From JACMNW01 sp031413495 (lineage in GTDB: Bacteria; Pseudomonadota; Alphaproteobacteria; Rhodobacterales; Rhodobacteraceae): a stretch of DNA of 35,282 nt. Position numbers and translations under genes: made by a program. Below the pieces are notes generated by a model. It was given only the letters and a program-made list of their open reading frames with translations. It had not been told where the DNA came from and made no database searches. The DNA lies in assembly GCA_031413495.1 (NCBI GenBank), contig JANOFE010000225.1:1-35282 (forward strand). The letters run 5' to 3'. Shown in pieces: positions 32,748-35,282 of this stretch (positions are counted from its first letter, which is position 1; each line of letters starts with the position of its first letter).

Positions 32748-32863
32748 CCCCCCACCCCAACCCTCCCCCACAGTGGGGGGAGGGAAGCGTACTGGGTAAG
32801 GCACTGTCTACAAAAGACAATAACTTCCCCACCCCCTCGTGGGGAGGGGTTACGGGAGGGGGG
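32748..32863. repeat. Inverted pair of GC-rich palindromic repeats, locus 3
   Basis: The first unit (32748-32784) contains CCCTCCCCC (32761-32769)/GGGGGAGGG (32776-32784). The second (32825-32863) contains CCCCTCGTGGGGAGGGG and continues TTACGGGAGGGGGG. The reverse complement of the first matches the second unit's pattern and those at 9234-9270 and 10361-10397. It begins directly after the mcl stop codon. Confidence 0.65.
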
Positions 32864-32888
32864 CTAACAGGCCCCAAGGGAGCAAAAA

Positions 32889-34061
32889 ATGGACATCCAC
32901 GAATACCAAGCCAAAGACATTCTCGCCCGTTTCGGCGTGCCAGTGCCGCGCGGTGGGCTGGCCTATAGCCCCGAACAGGCCGGCTACCGCGCCCGCGAAT
33001 TAGGCGGCAGCGCTTGGGTTGTCAAAGCGCAGATTCATTCCGGCGGCCGGGGGGCGGCTGGCGGTGTAAAGCTGTGCCGCACAGCGGACGAAGTACAAAC
33101 TTTCGCCGCAACTTTGTTTGGAAAACAACTGGTTACCAAGCAAACCGATGCCAACGGCAAAGGCGTCTACCGGGTCTGGGTTGAAGGCGCGTCCGACATC
33201 AAACAGGAAATGTATCTGGGCTTCGTGCTCGACCGTAAATCCGAACGCATCATGATCGTCGCCTCCGCCCACGGCGGAATGGAGATTGAAGATCTGGCCG
33301 AATCCGACCCCAATTCCCTGCGCCGCATGACCATCGACCCTGCTGTCGGCCTGTCGGATTTTCAGGCGCGTGAACTGGCGTTTCAACTGGGCCTGAAGGG
33401 CGGCCAAATTGCGCAAATGGTGAACATCCTGCGTGCAGTTTACCGCGCCTACCGCGATCTTGATGCTGTCATGGTGGAAATAAACCCGCTGGTCATCACC
33501 GGCACGGGTGATCTGGTGGCACTGGATGCCAAGATGTCATTTGACACCAACGCCCTGTTCCGCCGCCCCGAAGTGGCCGAACTCCGCGACCGCAGCCAAG
33601 AAGACCCCCGGGAATCGACAGCGGGCGATCATGGCTTGGCTTACGTCGGCCTCGACGGCGATATCGGCTGCATCATCAACGGCGCGGGCCTTGCGATGGC
33701 GACGATGGACATGATCAAACTTGCGGGCGGCGAGCCTGCGAATTTCCTCGATATCGGCGGTGGTGCCTCGCCCGAACGCGTTGTGCGCGCCTTTCGCACT
33801 GTCTTAAGCGACAAAAACGTGCAGGTCATTTTGGTCAATATCTTCGCAGGCATCAACCGCTGCGATTGGGTCGCGCAAGGCGTTGTGCAGGCATATCAAG
33901 AGGTTGGCCTGACCATTCCCGTGATTGTCCGCCTTGCAGGCACCAATGTGGACGAAGGAAATGAGATTATCCGCACCTCGGGCCTGCCGCTGATCACCGC
34001 CGAAACACTGGCCGAGGCTGCGGCAAAATCCGTCGAAGCCCGCAACCGCGCCGTCGCATAA
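32889..34061 (+). CDS. mtkA: Malate-CoA ligase (malate thiokinase) beta subunit
   Basis: This 390-aa protein of the ATP-grasp/succinyl-CoA-synthetase beta family forms malyl-CoA from malate, CoA and ATP together with MtkB. It starts MDIHEYQAKDIL and has the ATP-grasp segment VVKAQIHSGGRG, the metal-binding EINPLVIT and LDAKMSFDTNALFRR, and the C-terminal CoA-ligase half with GAGLAMATMDMIKLAGG and NIFAGINRCDWVA. I place it with malate thiokinase rather than SucC because of close pattern agreement with Methylobacterium MtkA (GINRCDWVAQGVV) and because mcl and mtkB flank it. GGGAGC precedes ATG 32889. Confidence 0.85.
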   Translation: MDIHEYQAKDILARFGVPVPRGGLAYSPEQAGYRARELGGSAWVVKAQIHSGGRGAAGGVKLCRTADEVQTFAATLFGKQLVTKQTDANGKGVYRVWVEGASDIKQEMYLGFVLDRKSERIMIVASAHGGMEIEDLAESDPNSLRRMTIDPAVGLSDFQARELAFQLGLKGGQIAQMVNILRAVYRAYRDLDAVMVEINPLVITGTGDLVALDAKMSFDTNALFRRPEVAELRDRSQEDPRESTAGDHGLAYVGLDGDIGCIINGAGLAMATMDMIKLAGGEPANFLDIGGGASPERVVRAFRTVLSDKNVQVILVNIFAGINRCDWVAQGVVQAYQEVGLTIPVIVRLAGTNVDEGNEIIRTSGLPLITAETLAEAAAKSVEARNRAVA

Positions 34062-34073
34062 GGGGCACCGAAA

Positions 34074-34970
34074 ATGGCAATCCTGATCACCAAAACCACC
34101 CCCGTCATCGTGCAAGGCATGTCCGGCCGCATCGGCGCGTTCCATGCCGCTGACATGATCAAATATGGCACCAACGTCGTCGGCGGCGTCACCCCCGGCA
34201 AGGGCGGCGAGCATCACCTTGACCGCCCGCTGTTCAACACGGTTCGTGAGGCGGTCGAGGCAACCGGGGCCGAAGCGAGCCTTGTGTTCGTCCCACCCCC
34301 TTTCGCTGCCGACGCCATCATGGAAGCCGCCGATGCAGGCATCAAAACCGCCGTCTGCGTGACCGACGGCATCCCCAGCCAGGATATGATGAAGGTCAAA
34401 CGCTTTCTCATGCGCTATCCGGTGGAACGTAAAATGCGCCTGATCGGCCCAAATTGCGCCGGCGTCATCAGCCCCGGCCACGGCTTTATGGGCATCATGC
34501 CACCGCATATCTACATGGCGGGCCGCATCGGTATTGTTGGACGTTCTGGCACACTTGGCTATGAAGCGGCCAGCCAAATGAAGGCGCTTGGCATCGGGGT
34601 ATCAACGTCCGTCGGCATCGGCGGCGATCCGATCAACGGGTCATCCTTCAAAGACATCCTTCAGCTGTTCCAAAATGACCCCGACACCGACGCGGTGATG
34701 ATGATCGGCGAAATCGGTGGCCCGCAAGAGGCCGAGGCCGCCGCTTGGGCCAGCGAACACATGACCAAACCCGTAGTCGCCTACATCGCCGGGCTATCTG
34801 CGCCAAAGGGCCGCAAAATGGGCCATGCGGGGGCGATCATTTCGGCCTTCGGCGAATCTGCGCAGGAAAAGGTTGAGATTCTAACGGCCGCGGGCATCAC
34901 CGTGGCCCCCAACCCGTCGTCGATGGGCGAGACTATGGCGCGGGTACTGGCGCAGCGCAAAGCGGCCTGA
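34074..34970 (+). CDS. mtkB: Malate-CoA ligase (malate thiokinase) alpha subunit
   Basis: This 298-aa protein of the succinyl-CoA-synthetase alpha family has an N-terminal CoA-binding Rossmann domain (VIVQGMSGRIGAFHA, VVGGVTPGKGG) and a ligase domain with the phosphohistidine loop GHAGAIIS (His251). Further motifs are LIGPNCAGVISPG, GRSGTLGYEAA, SVGIGGDPINGSSF and IGEIGGPQEAEAA. It starts 12 bp after mtkA with AGGGG ahead of the ATG. With MtkA and Mcl it converts malate to acetyl-CoA and glyoxylate, the closing step of the serine cycle. A terminator follows directly, so no ppc or other serine-cycle gene is part of this unit. Confidence 0.85.
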   Translation: MAILITKTTPVIVQGMSGRIGAFHAADMIKYGTNVVGGVTPGKGGEHHLDRPLFNTVREAVEATGAEASLVFVPPPFAADAIMEAADAGIKTAVCVTDGIPSQDMMKVKRFLMRYPVERKMRLIGPNCAGVISPGHGFMGIMPPHIYMAGRIGIVGRSGTLGYEAASQMKALGIGVSTSVGIGGDPINGSSFKDILQLFQNDPDTDAVMMIGEIGGPQEAEAAAWASEHMTKPVVAYIAGLSAPKGRKMGHAGAIISAFGESAQEKVEILTAAGITVAPNPSSMGETMARVLAQRKAA

Positions 34971-34980
34971 CAAACAAAGA

Positions 34981-35010
34981 ATGGCCGTCACAACTGGCGG
35001 CCATTTTCTT
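34981..35010 (+). terminator. Rho-independent terminator after mtkB
   Basis: ATGGCCG (34981-34987) and CGGCCAT (34998-35004) form a 7-bp stem with a 10-base loop, followed by TTTTCTT. It starts 11 bp after the mtkB stop codon. Confidence 0.8.
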
Positions 35011-35083
35011 GGCAAGCAGGCGCTATTGCGGTAAAATTCCCGCAGCGCACGGCTCCCCAATCGCCACTGCGTCCAGATGAAAC

Positions 35084-35160
35084 TGGTAGGCCCGGAGGGA
35101 CTCGAACCCCCAACCAAGGCGTTATGAGCGCCCTGCTCTAACCAGTTGAGCTACAGGCCC
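35084..35160 (-). tRNA. tRNA with CAU anticodon (tRNA-Met or tRNA-Ile2)
   Basis: The 77-nt minus-strand sequence folds as a full cloverleaf with encoded CCA: acceptor GGGCCTG, D-arm GCTC/GAGC, anticodon arm GGGCG-CTCATAA-CGCCT, T-arm GGGGG-TTCGAGT-CCCTC. The anticodon CAT is at 35124-35126. The acceptor has G1-U72 and U6-G67 wobble pairs, so it is not an initiator of the usual C1xA72 kind. Elongator Met and lysidine-modified Ile2 cannot be separated by eye. Confidence 0.9.
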
Positions 35161-35282
35161 CCAGCGAGGCCCTGACTATCAGGATGCGCGCTTACGTCAA
35201 GAAGCTGCAGCAACTGCTGCAACAGATGTTCCCATTTCGCGCGCCATGCGCTAAGTCGGCGCAACTTATGCTGCTGGGGGCC

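Noticed and set aside
32889..34970. Succinyl-CoA synthetase (sucCD) for the two CoA-ligase genes
   Set aside because: Sequence pattern agrees better with malate thiokinase, and malyl-CoA lyase lies directly upstream; sucCD normally sits with sucAB or mdh.
1..35282. CRISPR arrays, phage genes, transposases or toxin-antitoxin pairs
   Set aside because: No evenly spaced direct repeats, no transposase or integrase motifs and no small paired toxin/antitoxin genes were recognised on either strand.

Overview
The window looks like a chromosomal segment of a marine-type alphaproteobacterium of the Rhodobacterales (Roseobacter group). The reasons are fairly GC-rich coding sequence, a high density of ABC importers for small organic solutes, a two-domain FAD/GcvT oxidoreductase, an ScfR-type regulator, malyl-CoA lyase with malate thiokinase, and a CCTCCGGCGGGGATATTT-type intergenic motif that I associate with this group. 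I see no prophage, insertion sequence or CRISPR array. This is mostly an accessory nutrient-acquisition region.

Layout. (1) 1-1154: the 3' end of a glycerol-type ABC operon (GlpP tail, GlpQ, DUF2160 small membrane protein). (2) 1237-2761: an overlapping BlaI/MecI-type repressor and M56 metallopeptidase pair, followed by a run of four hairpins. (3) 2896-4281 (-) a DAO-family FAD oxidoreductase and 4618-6417 (+) a secreted RTX protein. (4) 6554-15368: a LacI-type repressor gene, then an apparently single operon of solute-binding protein, two permeases, a 62-aa membrane protein, two ATPases and a fused DhaK-DhaL ketose kinase. Two similar 16-bp operators sit before the repressor gene and before the operon. 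A DeoR-type regulator (15406-16161, -) closes the region. (5) 16639-19982: a choline-kinase-like phosphotransferase and a dimethylglycine dehydrogenase-like FAD/GcvT gene broken by an 11-bp tandem duplication. (6) 20010-23941 (-): a PotABCD-like importer of unknown substrate. (7) 24315-30173: a BMP-type (nucleoside/nucleobase) ABC importer ending in a cytosine-deaminase-family enzyme whose specificity residue is changed from Asp to Cys, as in 5-methylcytosine deaminases. (8) 30170-34970: an ScfR/RamB-type regulator divergent from mcl-mtkA-mtkB (malyl-CoA lyase and malate-CoA ligase, serine-cycle enzymes). (9) A terminator and a CAU-anticodon tRNA.

How the genes may work together. Region 4 reads as a self-contained route for capturing a short ketose, with dihydroxyacetone the most economical guess because its phosphorylated product is already a glycolytic intermediate and no dehydrogenase is present. 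Its architecture copies the glycerol importer of region 1 (two permeases, a small membrane protein, paired ATPases). Region 7 reads as uptake plus deamination of a cytosine-like base, possibly 5-methylcytosine. Regions 5 and 8 both touch one-carbon metabolism: a GcvT-linked demethylating oxidase would supply methylene-tetrahydrofolate, and Mcl/MtkAB would regenerate glyoxylate and acetyl-CoA from malate.

A second layer is a family of ~36-bp GC-rich palindromic repeats that occurs as head-to-head pairs inside three intercistronic gaps (9138-9270, 10267-10397, 32748-32863). One pair lies in a segment bounded by an 8-bp direct repeat of a start codon region, which looks like an insertion scar that moved the start of a permease gene. 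All functional assignments come from reading motifs and family resemblance; no database search was run.
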